From Saprospiraceae bacterium (GTDB taxonomy: Bacteria > Bacteroidota > Bacteroidia > Chitinophagales > Saprospiraceae): a stretch of 21,028 bases of DNA. The stretch lies in contig JALOMF010000006.1 in assembly GCA_025455635.1 (NCBI GenBank), positions 1 to 21,028 on the forward strand, in the 5' to 3' direction. Below, piece by piece: positions 1 to 7,162 of this stretch (within the stretch, counting starts at the first letter, position 1; each line of letters begins with the position of its first letter). The translations under genes were made by a program, and so were the position numbers. A model generated the notes under the pieces. It did not search any database and was not told where the DNA came from. It worked only from the letters and a program-made list of their open reading frames with translations.

Positions 1-197
1 GAATGGCACTGCGCCTCGAAATCGAACTCGGTGAAATTGCCTGCTGCGCTGCGTTGCAGGCCGGGTATGCCGTCCGTCTCAGCGTCCCTTGGCCCGATGC
101 CGGAGAGGAACAGCAGGTTGCCCACCCGGCGGGCATGGGGGTACAGGCCGACGGGGCGGGGTGCAGTGGTGGTGGTTATTTTTTCAGAATTGGACAT
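1..197 (-). CDS. RidA/YjgF-family protein, 2-aminomuconate deaminase-like (partial, N-terminus)
   Basis: The reverse strand reads from an ATG at 197 without a stop to the window edge, giving 65 residues beginning MSNSEKITTTTAPRPVG. The stretch GLYPHARRVGNLLFLSGIGP (residues 17-36), followed by an IPG and a FDFEAQ motif, matches the N-terminal half of the RidA (YjgF/UK114) fold. RidA proteins hydrolyse reactive enamine/imine intermediates in the cytoplasm. The PHARRVGNLLFLSG wording is the form I associate with 2-aminomuconate deaminase of kynurenine or 2-aminophenol degradation, but that subfamily call is from memory of the family and is less certain than the fold. It lies downstream of the Gfo/Idh/MocA gene on the same strand, separated by a repeat-rich gap, so co-transcription is possible. 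The C-terminal half, including the catalytic arginine region, lies outside the window. Confidence 0.8.
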   Translation of the reverse strand, partial: MSNSEKITTTTAPRPVGLYPHARRVGNLLFLSGIGPRDAETDGIPGLQRSAAGNFTEFDFEAQCH

Positions 198-202
198 TGA
201 AT

Positions 203-286
203 GATTGTTTGATTGTTTGATTGTTTGATTGTTTGATTGTTGCCATGGCTTCGACAACAATCAAACAATTCAACAATTTAGCAATT
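203..286. repeat. Octamer repeat array with inverted arms
   Basis: Bases 203-238 are about five near-perfect copies of the octamer GATTGTTT. After a short spacer (CCATGGCTTCG), bases 254-286 carry the same unit on the other strand (CAATCAAA, CAATTCAA, CAATTTAG). The arms TTGATTGTTG and ACAACAATCAA can form a hairpin. The array fills the gap between the RidA-like and Gfo/Idh/MocA genes and touches the latter's stop codon. The same units recur at 11997-12098. Confidence 0.8.
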
Positions 287-1436
287 ACATACTCACCCAT
301 TTCGCCTTGCTCTTCCCGCTCGCAATCACCTTTTCAATGAACTTCATGCCCCGCACGCCATCGGCCACGGTCGGGAAGTCTTGGTAAACGGCGGGTGCTT
401 CCACGCCCTCCAAGTGGGCACGGAGGCAGAAGGCGAAATTGCGGTAGATGCAAGCAAATGCCTCCAGATAGCCCTCCGGGTGGCCTCCGGGTACACGGGT
501 ATGGGCCGTAGCGGCTGGGTATAGCTGCCCGACGCCCGTCCTGATGACCTCGGTCGGTTTGTCCAACCATTTGACAATCAGGGAATTAGGTTCCATCTGC
601 GACCATTTCAGGCCAGCTTTGGTGCCGTAGATGCGGATGTTCAGGTCGTTCTCCTCGCCTGCCGAAATCTGGCTGGCATGGAGGATGCCCTTGGCGCCGT
701 TGTCGAAGCGGAGCAGCACGTTGCCGTCGTCGTCGAGCTGGCGGCCCTCCACGAAGGTGCTGATGTCGGCGCAAAGCTCAGTGATTTGAAGGCCGGTGAT
801 GTACTCGGCGAGGTTCTCGGCGTGGGTGCCGATGTCGCCCATTGCGCCAGCGATGCCGCTGCGTTTTGGGTCGGTGCGCCATTCGGCCTGCTTGTAGCCG
901 GTGTCCTCCACTTTGTTGGTGAGCCAGCCCTGCGGGTACTCCACCACGATTTTGCGGATTTGGCCGATGTCGCCATTTTTCACCATCGCACGGGCTTGTT
1001 TTACCATCGGGTAGCCCGTGTAATTGTGGGTGAGGGCGAAAAGGAGGCCTGTTTCTTCCACGAGCTTTTGCAGGTGGAGCGCTTCTTTCATGCTGAAACT
1101 GAGCGGCTTGTCGCAAACGACGTGGAAGCCGTTTTCCAAGGCCATTTTGGCAGGGCCGTAGTGCATGTGGTTGGGCGTCACGATGGCCACGAAGTCCATG
1201 CGCTTGCTTTCGGGCAGGCGTTTCTCCTTCTGAATCATTTCCTTGTAGGAGCCATAGACGCGTTTCGGGTCTAGGTAGAGGTCTTCGCCGGAGAGCCGTG
1301 ACTTTTCCGGGTCGGCGCTGAATGCCCCACAAACCAGTTCTATTTCGCCGTCCAAAACGGCGGCCATGCGGTGTACGGCACCTATGAAGGCACCCCGGCC
1401 ACCGCCTACCATGCCCATTCTAATCTTACGTTTCAT
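285..1436 (-). CDS. Gfo/Idh/MocA-family NAD(P)-dependent oxidoreductase
   Basis: The protein has 383 residues, a usual length for the family. It opens with a Rossmann dinucleotide-binding motif, GMVGGGRGAFIG at 8-19. CDKPLS at 108-113 is the family's EKP-type motif, whose lysine acts in catalysis. GDIGTH at 200-205 supplies the conserved histidine. The C-terminal half is the mixed alpha/beta substrate domain. These enzymes oxidise or reduce sugars, inositols and related polyols in the cytoplasm, or after export in some Bacteroidota; no signal peptide is visible here. The DUF1080 gene lies upstream on the same strand, 246 bases away, and DUF1080 proteins are now linked to 3-keto-disaccharide hydrolysis, so a role as a sugar 3-dehydrogenase is plausible. 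That role is inferred from context; the substrate cannot be read from the sequence. The start ATG at 1436 directly precedes the Rossmann motif. Confidence 0.9.
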   Translation of the reverse strand: MKRKIRMGMVGGGRGAFIGAVHRMAAVLDGEIELVCGAFSADPEKSRLSGEDLYLDPKRVYGSYKEMIQKEKRLPESKRMDFVAIVTPNHMHYGPAKMALENGFHVVCDKPLSFSMKEALHLQKLVEETGLLFALTHNYTGYPMVKQARAMVKNGDIGQIRKIVVEYPQGWLTNKVEDTGYKQAEWRTDPKRSGIAGAMGDIGTHAENLAEYITGLQITELCADISTFVEGRQLDDDGNVLLRFDNGAKGILHASQISAGEENDLNIRIYGTKAGLKWSQMEPNSLIVKWLDKPTEVIRTGVGQLYPAATAHTRVPGGHPEGYLEAFACIYRNFAFCLRAHLEGVEAPAVYQDFPTVADGVRGMKFIEKVIASGKSKAKWVSM

Positions 1437-1483
1437 TGCTAATTAATGATTTATGCACAAGTATTGCTTCGGATTTAATGCGT

Positions 1484-1640
1484 GGTATTTGATTTAAGAT
1501 ATAAGATTAAAGAACTCAGATTTAAGATTTGGAGGACACCGCAAACTATTGAAAACCCCTTTTTTTGTTGGATAAATCAAAAATTAACCCATCGCCCATT
1601 AAATCTAAAATCTTATATCTTACATCTTATATAAAATACC
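1484..1640. repeat. AT-rich imperfect inverted repeat between DUF1080 and Gfo/Idh/MocA genes
   Basis: The left arm (about 1484-1530) starts GGTATTTGATTTAAGATATA, and the right arm (about 1600-1640) is its imperfect reverse complement, ending ATCTTATATAAAATACC. Both arms are built from degenerate AAGAT/ATAAGATT units, and the outer GGTATTT/AAATACC ends match exactly. About 70 bases separate the arms. This could be a long hairpin in the minus-strand transcript or a MITE-like element. No coding sequence is seen here. Confidence 0.6.
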
Positions 1641-1682
1641 AGCCATTAAACCTAATCTACATTAATTCAATTTCCAAAATCC

Positions 1683-2462
1683 TCAAATCGAGCGGATTTT
1701 CACATTCCTAAACCGCACCTCATGGCCGTGGTCTTGCAGGCCGATATGGCCTTCTTTGGTGAGGCCATATTGCGGATAGCCCTTGAACTTGGACTTGGCC
1801 AGCTGCTCCTTCCATTTGGCGGAGCCGACTTCGTACTCCAGGCATTTTGCGCCGTTCAGCCAATGCTCCACCTTGCCGTTGTTGTGGACGATTTTGGCGG
1901 TGTTCCACTCGCCGATGGGCTTCATGGCGCAGCCTACGCCTGCTTCCATGTCGTAGTTGTCGCCAGTGCGGTGGGTGTCCATGTTGAAATTGGGGTCCAT
2001 TTTGGCCCAAGTGTCGTTGTCAATCAACTGAAACTCCGGCGCATTGTGCCAGATGGCGCTGTCCTTTTGCTCCATGACGAAGTAGAGGATGCCGCTGTTG
2101 GCCGAGTCGGAGAGCAGGAAGTCAATGGTAAACTCGTAGTTGCCGAATTTCTCAGTCGTGATGAGGTCGCCACCGAAGTCCGCTGGCTTCACTTTTGGCG
2201 TAGCCGCAATGACTAGCTCGCCGTTTTCTACTGACCAGCCGATTTTGGGCAGGTCGGGGCGGTTGTAGCCACGCCATCCGTTGAGGGTGTTGCCGTCGAA
2301 AAGTAGCCGCCAACCAGCTAGGTTTTCTTCCGCTGAAATCGTGTTGACAGGTGCCACGACAGGTGCTGTTGCCGTATCGGCTGCGGCTTCTGCTGGCTGG
2401 TTGTTTTGGCAAGATGCAAGAACAAATGCCGTGATGAGCAAGGTAAAAAATTGATTTTTCAT
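1683..2462 (-). CDS. DUF1080 (3-keto-disaccharide hydrolase domain) lipoprotein
   Basis: I chose the ATG at 2462, giving 259 residues, because it begins a clear lipoprotein signal: MKNQFFTLLITAFVLASC, with lipobox LASC and the lipidated cysteine at 18. The frame is open to an ATG at 2525, but that would bury the signal. A short Ala/Pro-rich linker follows, then one DUF1080 concanavalin-like beta-sandwich: GWRLLFDGNTLNGWRGY near the start, a GGDLITTEKFGNYEF stretch, NSGILYFV, GEWNTAKIV and a C-terminal GLQDHGHEVRFRNVKIR. This spacing is typical of the family. DUF1080 members are sugar-active proteins, and several act on 3-keto-glycosides. The protein should be tethered in the cell envelope. 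With the downstream Gfo/Idh/MocA gene it may form a glycoside-oxidising and -cleaving pair; this is inferred from adjacency. Confidence 0.88.
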   Translation of the reverse strand: MKNQFFTLLITAFVLASCQNNQPAEAAADTATAPVVAPVNTISAEENLAGWRLLFDGNTLNGWRGYNRPDLPKIGWSVENGELVIAATPKVKPADFGGDLITTEKFGNYEFTIDFLLSDSANSGILYFVMEQKDSAIWHNAPEFQLIDNDTWAKMDPNFNMDTHRTGDNYDMEAGVGCAMKPIGEWNTAKIVHNNGKVEHWLNGAKCLEYEVGSAKWKEQLAKSKFKGYPQYGLTKEGHIGLQDHGHEVRFRNVKIRSI

Positions 2463-2570
2463 GCTGTCCAGTTTAGTTGATGATTGAAACTGGGGCAAGA
2501 TAGAAAAAATCCCTTCGGTGTTCAAAGTGTGTAAACCTACTTTTTTTAAGCCATTGATTATCAGTTTCTT

Positions 2571-2619
2571 AAAAAAAGGAAAGGCCGCCAGCGATTCAAT
2601 CGCTGGCGGCCTTTCCTTT
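2571..2619 (-). terminator. Rho-independent terminator of the metallophosphoesterase gene
   Basis: A 20-bp perfect stem (arms 2575-2594 and 2600-2619, core GGCCGCCAGCGA/TCGCTGGCGGCC) has a 5-base loop. Read on the minus strand it is followed by a run of seven Us (bases 2571-2577 as A). The right arm overlaps the gene's TAA stop codon (2618-2620). Confidence 0.9.
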
Positions 2620-4237
2620 AATTTTTCACCAAACGGTACCGTCGGAGCACCTTGCGGTCGCCTTTCACGATAGCAAGGTATTTGCCTGGTGGCAAATGGC
2701 TGATTTTCAAAGACCTAAGGTATTCCCTCGGCGTTTGATTGCTGAGTTCCAGGCGGGTCACTTCTTGCAGCTTCGGATTGATGACCCGTATGACCACGTT
2801 GCTGGTTTCGTCCACGTTGTATTTGATTTGGGCTTCGCCAGTCGCAGCATCGGCCACAATGAGCGGGCAGGCTTCCCAGTTGCCAGTTTCGTCCTCCACG
2901 GCATGAGCGCTAGGGTGTTTGGAAGCCCCCTGCTCGCTACCACCACGGGATGCCAACATGTTTTCGTCAAATGCAGGTACAGCCGGGGCCTTGGCAGCGA
3001 TGGTAATCACATCACCATTGGCAGGGTTCCAGATACGCAAGCCCACTGGCGACGTGAAGATGTTCTTCGGGTCAATATTGGCCACCCGGCCAGCCCCATC
3101 GGTCATGACGGTGCGCACCTCGATTTTTTCCTTGTCAATGAAAATCCAGTTGAACTCGTTGAAGCTGCCGCTGGCCCGTGTCCAGGTCTTGTCGTCGTCG
3201 TTGCTGCGCAATGGGGCACCCCAGCAGCCCTCGCCAATGTAAACAGTGCCGTTCTCGTCGTCCCGCACGAAGCCCTCGTCGCTGCCGGGGCCGTTGTCGG
3301 GGCGGATGGGCCAAGTGCTCTTCACCACGTGGGCGTCACATTCCACCATCAGGTTCACATTATATTTAAGGAAAAGCGGTGCCCAGTATGCCACTTGGTC
3401 GTTCTTCTCCGACTTGCGGGCCGTGTGCGGGCGCATGGGGTGGTGGTACTGCCCGATGCGCCAGTGGTACTTGGAGCCGTGGCTGCGCAGGTCGTTTTCT
3501 AGCCAGTCACGCTGCTCGCCGCCTGCTGGTATCAAGGTATTTAAGGTATAAATGCGCACGAGGTCGCCGCCGAGCGAAGTGGCGTAGAAGCCGCCCGCTG
3601 CCCGCATATCAAAGAGGTCAATCAGGCTCTTGTTGCTGTACTCGTGGTTGCCACGGGTCACGATGATGGGCGTCACCCGGCCATCTTCTGCGATGCTGAG
3701 TTGCCAGTCGTCGAACCAGTCCTTCCATTCTTTGGGGTGGTCGTTTTCGGTGAAATCGCCGCCGAACATGACGCAGTGCGGGCGCAGCTTGGCCACGAGG
3801 ATATTGGCATCTTGACGAGCTTCTCGGTGGTTGCGGCTGTCGCCTCCGGCAATGATGGAGAGCCTGCGGTCGGGGCTGTTGGGAGCCGTGGTGAAGAAGT
3901 AGCGCAGGCTTGTGCCCTCGCTGTCTTTTATCAAAAAATAATAGGTCATGTTGGGCAGCAGGTTCTCCAGCCGCACGAAGTGGTTGTTCATATCGTCCGC
4001 CAGTTGGATGCGGTCGGGACGCTTGCTGAGGCCGTACTCGTCGGCGTTTTTGCCGAAGTCGTTGACGTCGAGCAGCAGCACAGGGTCGGTGCCGGAGGCT
4101 TGGTTCCAGGCGATGGTGGCCGAGGTGGAGGCATTGCCCTGCCAGATGACCCGCAGCTTGTCCACCCGCCCGAAAGCGGCAAAGGCCAAGAGGTTCAGCA
4201 ACAGCGTTTGAAATATGACGGACTGTTTACGCAACAT
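2618..4237 (-). CDS. Secreted purple acid phosphatase-like metallophosphoesterase
   Basis: The start at 4237 (539 residues) is chosen because it begins a signal peptide, MLRKQSVIFQTLLLNLLAFAAFG; an in-frame ATG at 4309 would place 24 unlikely residues before it. After the signal comes an Fn3-like N-terminal domain as in purple acid phosphatases (about 25-120), then the calcineurin-like core: GGDSRN (D133), FGGDFTEND (D161), RGNHE (N197, H198) and a YHHP segment (H265/H266). The last metal motif, normally GHxH, reads CDAH here, so its first histidine is aspartate (D301) while H303 is kept. A further beta domain follows, and the last about 60 residues, ending LPPGKYLAIV and then RRYRLVKN, resemble a type IX secretion C-terminal signal. 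It probably hydrolyses phosphate esters outside the cell. Fold and export are well supported; the substrate is unknown. Confidence 0.85.
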   Translation of the reverse strand: MLRKQSVIFQTLLLNLLAFAAFGRVDKLRVIWQGNASTSATIAWNQASGTDPVLLLDVNDFGKNADEYGLSKRPDRIQLADDMNNHFVRLENLLPNMTYYFLIKDSEGTSLRYFFTTAPNSPDRRLSIIAGGDSRNHREARQDANILVAKLRPHCVMFGGDFTENDHPKEWKDWFDDWQLSIAEDGRVTPIIVTRGNHEYSNKSLIDLFDMRAAGGFYATSLGGDLVRIYTLNTLIPAGGEQRDWLENDLRSHGSKYHWRIGQYHHPMRPHTARKSEKNDQVAYWAPLFLKYNVNLMVECDAHVVKSTWPIRPDNGPGSDEGFVRDDENGTVYIGEGCWGAPLRSNDDDKTWTRASGSFNEFNWIFIDKEKIEVRTVMTDGAGRVANIDPKNIFTSPVGLRIWNPANGDVITIAAKAPAVPAFDENMLASRGGSEQGASKHPSAHAVEDETGNWEACPLIVADAATGEAQIKYNVDETSNVVIRVINPKLQEVTRLELSNQTPREYLRSLKISHLPPGKYLAIVKGDRKVLRRYRLVKN

Positions 4238-4396
4238 GCTATTACTTTTTACTGGATGCGGGGGTTTTCCTGCTTTGAAATGGAGACGGCCAATGAAACG
4301 GTTTGGCACAGCTTAAATTGTTAAATCTTGTTCAATTTCTTCCCTCAGTCGCTCGAATAAGCCGCTGGGCAGGCCGTTTTCCAAAGGGTTTTATCT

Positions 4397-4404
4397 TAAC
4401 TTTG
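4397..4404 (+). promoter_or_regulatory. Candidate Bacteroidota -7 promoter box for glyA
   Basis: TAACTTTG matches the Bacteroidota TAnnTTTG -7 consensus about 115 bases before the glyA ATG. No good TTTG -33 box is seen at the usual spacing, so this rests on the -7 element alone. Confidence 0.4.
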
Positions 4405-4517
4405 CCCCGCTTTCCACGAAGGTAAGCCTTTTTTAAAAACCTGTTTACGGTCAAAAGGTTGTTCAGGATTCATTCTTGTACGCCGTCAACCGTAGCCCGT
4501 CAATCGTCCACTGTTTT

Positions 4518-5807
4518 ATGACAAGAGATACCGCTGTTTTCAACCTGATAGACCAAGAGCTGGAGCGCCAGCGCCACGGCATCGAGCTAATCGCCTCCGA
4601 GAACTTCACCAGCGCCGAGGTCATCCGGGCAATGGGCACCTGCCTGACCAACAAATATGCCGAAGGGTACCCCGGCAAGCGCTACTACGGCGGCTGCGAG
4701 GTGGTGGACGAAATCGAGACACTGGCCATCGAGCGCCTCAAGGAACTCTTCGGGGCCGAGTACGCCAACGTGCAGCCGCACTCCGGCGCACAGGCCAATG
4801 CTGCGGTCTTCCTCGCCTGCCTTAATCCTGGCGACAAAATCTTGGGCCTCAACCTCGCCCACGGCGGACACCTTTCACACGGCTCGCCCGTCAATTTCAG
4901 CGGCAAGGTCTATCAACCGTTTTTCTACGGCGTGGAAGAAGCCACTGGCATGATTGACATGGACAAAGTGGAGGCCCTCGCCCTTGCGGAAAACCCCAAG
5001 CTCATCGTCTGCGGTGCCTCGGCCTATAGCCGTGACTGGGACTACAAGCGCTTCCGGGAAATCGCCGACAAGGTGGGCGCCCTGCTCCTCGCCGATATTG
5101 CGCACCCCGCTGGCCTCATCGCCGCCGGCCTGCTCAATGATCCGATGGAGCATTGCCACATCGTGACCTCCACTACGCACAAGACGCTGCGTGGCCCCCG
5201 TGGCGGCATCATCATGCTCGGCAAAAACTTCGACAACCCCTGGGGCCGCACCCAGAAGAACGGCACGATGATAAAAATGGGCACGGTGCTCAACAGCGGC
5301 GTGTTCCCCGGTATGCAGGGCGGGCCATTGGAGCACGTCATCGCAGCCAAGGCCGTGGCCTTCGGCGAGGCGCTGCAACCAGCGTTCAAAGCCTACGGCG
5401 CCCAAGTGATGAAAAACGCCCAGGCAATGGCGGCTGCTTTCGTTGAAAAAGGCTATAAAATCATCTCCGGCGGCACCGACAACCACTTGATGCTCATTGA
5501 TTTGCGCTCAAAAGGCGTGACGGGCAAACAGGCCGAAGAAGCCCTCGTTCGGGCCGACATCACCGTGAACAAGAACATGGTGCCTTTCGATACGGCTTCG
5601 CCAATGGTGACTTCCGGCATCCGCATCGGCACCCCTGCCATCACGACTCGTGGCTTCAATGAGGCCGACTGCCGCCAAGTGGTCGAATGGATTGACACAC
5701 TGGTGATGGACGTGGAAAACGAAGAACTGATTCGGGAGACGAGGAAAGAGGTGAATCGGTTTATGGTTGATTTTCCGCTGTATGAAGGGGCTGCGGTTGG
5801 GGTTTGA
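4518..5807 (+). CDS. glyA: Serine hydroxymethyltransferase
   Basis: The protein (429 residues) interconverts serine plus tetrahydrofolate with glycine plus 5,10-methylene-tetrahydrofolate in the cytoplasm, supplying glycine and one-carbon units. It is a PLP-dependent fold-type I enzyme. ELIASENFTS at 23-32, YAEGYPGKRYYGG at 47-59, VQPHSGAQAN at 85-94, DIAHPAG at 193-199 and STTHKTLRGPRGG at 218-230 are all hallmarks; K222 is the PLP-binding lysine. The insert after the active-site segment (NFDNPWGRTQKNG and following) is one I associate with Bacteroidota enzymes. The ATG at 4518 aligns with the family's N-terminus; a TTG at 4476 in the same frame would add 14 unlikely residues. The leader just before the ATG contains a short GTCAACCGT/GTCAATCGT quasi-repeat. 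Divergent from the metallophosphoesterase gene. Confidence 0.97.
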   Translation: MTRDTAVFNLIDQELERQRHGIELIASENFTSAEVIRAMGTCLTNKYAEGYPGKRYYGGCEVVDEIETLAIERLKELFGAEYANVQPHSGAQANAAVFLACLNPGDKILGLNLAHGGHLSHGSPVNFSGKVYQPFFYGVEEATGMIDMDKVEALALAENPKLIVCGASAYSRDWDYKRFREIADKVGALLLADIAHPAGLIAAGLLNDPMEHCHIVTSTTHKTLRGPRGGIIMLGKNFDNPWGRTQKNGTMIKMGTVLNSGVFPGMQGGPLEHVIAAKAVAFGEALQPAFKAYGAQVMKNAQAMAAAFVEKGYKIISGGTDNHLMLIDLRSKGVTGKQAEEALVRADITVNKNMVPFDTASPMVTSGIRIGTPAITTRGFNEADCRQVVEWIDTLVMDVENEELIRETRKEVNRFMVDFPLYEGAAVGV

Positions 5808-5853
5808 ACCCTGCAAGGCATTTTAAAAATTTGCGATTTAAAAACTTAACGCC

Positions 5854-6057
5854 ATGATTAGCAAGGATTTAGTCTATACCAGTCTTCTGGAATTACCTGA
5901 CGAATTCGAACTGGATGAGCTCATTGAGCGCTTGATTTTCATGGAAAAAATCAAGGTAGGACTTGCCCAAGTAGGGGAAGGCAAGGTCAAGACGCACAAC
6001 GAAGTCAAACAAATGGTTGAATCATGGCGCAAACAACGTGGTCGCTCCAAGCAATAG
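5854..6057 (+). CDS. Putative antitoxin of a ParE/RelE-type toxin-antitoxin pair
   Basis: A 67-residue charged, mostly helical protein. It has an ELPDEFELDELIERLIFMEK helix and ends KTHNEVKQMVESW followed by a basic tail, a layout seen in small Bacteroidota antitoxins encoded before ParE/RelE toxins. Its last 34 bases overlap the start of the next gene, which encodes a ParE-like protein, and this is the main ground for the call. By family analogy the protein should bind the toxin through its C-terminal half and may repress its own promoter. A direct repeat ATTTAAAAA sits twice just upstream (about 5821-5844) and could be part of an operator. The pair is visibly less GC-rich than glyA and scpA on either side, which suggests acquisition as a cassette. 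Confidence 0.7.
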   Translation: MISKDLVYTSLLELPDEFELDELIERLIFMEKIKVGLAQVGEGKVKTHNEVKQMVESWRKQRGRSKQ

Positions 6058-6329
6058 ATGACCTTTCCAATTTGGAGGACTACCTTGCTTTGACTTCCAA
6101 GCAGTATGCAGTTTTGGTGGTTGATGCCATACTTGAAGGCGTGGGCTTATTGGAAAACTTTCCGCAGATGGGCCGAATTGTACCTGAGTTGAACATGCCC
6201 AATTTACGAGAAATTATCGTGAAGCAATACAGGGTTGTTTACTACCTGAACTTTCATGACAATATCGAAATCGTGACGATTCGACACTCGTCCATACCAA
6301 TCAAAGATTCGCCTCTACCATTTGGCTAA
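6024..6329 (+). CDS. ParE/RelE-superfamily toxin
   Basis: A 101-residue protein with the ParE layout: an N-terminal strand (TTWSLQAIDDLSNLEDYL), two helices, then LLENFPQMGRIVPEL, a loop-strand motif typical of ParE/RelE proteins, followed by REIIVKQYRVVYYL and a final strand, NIEIVTIRHSS. The R/Y pattern in REIIVKQYRVVYY and the RH near the end fit the family. ParE proteins poison DNA gyrase and RelE proteins cleave ribosome-bound mRNA; the sequence does not decide which, though FPQMGRIVPE looks more like ParE. Its ATG at 6024 lies inside the antitoxin gene, consistent with coupled translation. Confidence 0.85.
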   Translation: MAQTTWSLQAIDDLSNLEDYLALTSKQYAVLVVDAILEGVGLLENFPQMGRIVPELNMPNLREIIVKQYRVVYYLNFHDNIEIVTIRHSSIPIKDSPLPFG

Positions 6330-6355
6330 AGCTCCACAAACCACCAACTTATAAA

Positions 6356-7159
6356 ATGACCAACACCGCCACCAGCTACAATATCCACCTCCCCCAGTTC
6401 GAGGGGCCGTTCGACCTCCTGCTCTTCTTCATCGAGCGGGACGAACTGGACATCAACGACATCCCCATCCACACGGTGACGGAGGACTTTCTCGGCTATA
6501 TCCGCCAGATGGAGGCACTGAACGTGGACCTCGCCAGCGAGTTCATCCTAGTGGCGGCCACGCTTTGCCGCATCAAGGCCAAGATGCTCATCCCCCGCAA
6601 GCCCGTGGACGAGGAAGGCAACGAGATTGACCCAAGGGAAGAACTGGTGAACCGCCTCATCGAGTACAAACGCTACAAGAGCGTGCTCGACGAGATGCGC
6701 CAAATGGAGGAGGCCCGTGCCCTGCGGGAGCACCGGGGCAACGTGAGCCGGGAACTCCAGCAAATCGCCACCAAGGCCCTCGTGGACGTGGAACTGGAGA
6801 GCCTAACCCTGTTCAAACTGCTAAAAACCTTCGAGAAGCTGGTAAACCGCCAGGAAATGGCGGACAAGAAGCACACCGTCCACACCATCGTCAAGTTCGA
6901 CTACACCATTTCGGGGCAGCAGGAGTATATTTTTTCCAAACTGAAAAAAGGGAAAAAGACCGATTTCAAGGCGCTGTTCCTTCGGCTGGAGAACCGCATC
7001 CAGGCCATCGTGACCTTCCTCGGCCTGCTCGAACTGCTTAATGCGCAGTTGGTGGCCATCACGCAGGGCGAAGGGATGAACAATTTCTGGGTGAGCTTGC
7101 CGGAGGAAAAAGCGGTGGAGGAGATAGTCGAGGATTTGCCGGAGGCGAGCGATAACTAG
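6356..7159 (+). CDS. scpA: Segregation and condensation protein A
   Basis: This 267-residue kleisin bridges the SMC heads and, with ScpB, forms the bacterial condensin complex that compacts and segregates the chromosome. The N-terminal kleisin signature is clear: FEGPFDLLLFFIERDELDIN at 15-34, followed by DIPIHTVTEDFLGYI and LASEFILVAATLCRIKAKML, the helices that bind the SMC neck. The C-terminal winged-helix half contains VTFLGLLELLNAQLVAITQ, which binds the SMC head. It lies 26 bases after the toxin gene. scpB is not in the window. The gene ends with TAG, which shows that amber serves as a normal stop codon in this genome. Confidence 0.95.
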   Translation: MTNTATSYNIHLPQFEGPFDLLLFFIERDELDINDIPIHTVTEDFLGYIRQMEALNVDLASEFILVAATLCRIKAKMLIPRKPVDEEGNEIDPREELVNRLIEYKRYKSVLDEMRQMEEARALREHRGNVSRELQQIATKALVDVELESLTLFKLLKTFEKLVNRQEMADKKHTVHTIVKFDYTISGQQEYIFSKLKKGKKTDFKALFLRLENRIQAIVTFLGLLELLNAQLVAITQGEGMNNFWVSLPEEKAVEEIVEDLPEASDN

Positions 7160-7162
7160 ACA

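Noticed and set aside
3..200. 65-residue plus-strand open frame at the left edge
   Set aside because: The other strand reads as a clear RidA-family N-terminus.
678..1274. 198-residue plus-strand open frame
   Set aside because: It lies opposite the Gfo/Idh/MocA gene, whose motifs are clear; its repetitive V/A/H-rich wording is a codon shadow.
2696..3502. 268-residue plus-strand open frame
   Set aside because: Antisense shadow of the metallophosphoesterase gene; no signal peptide or family motif.
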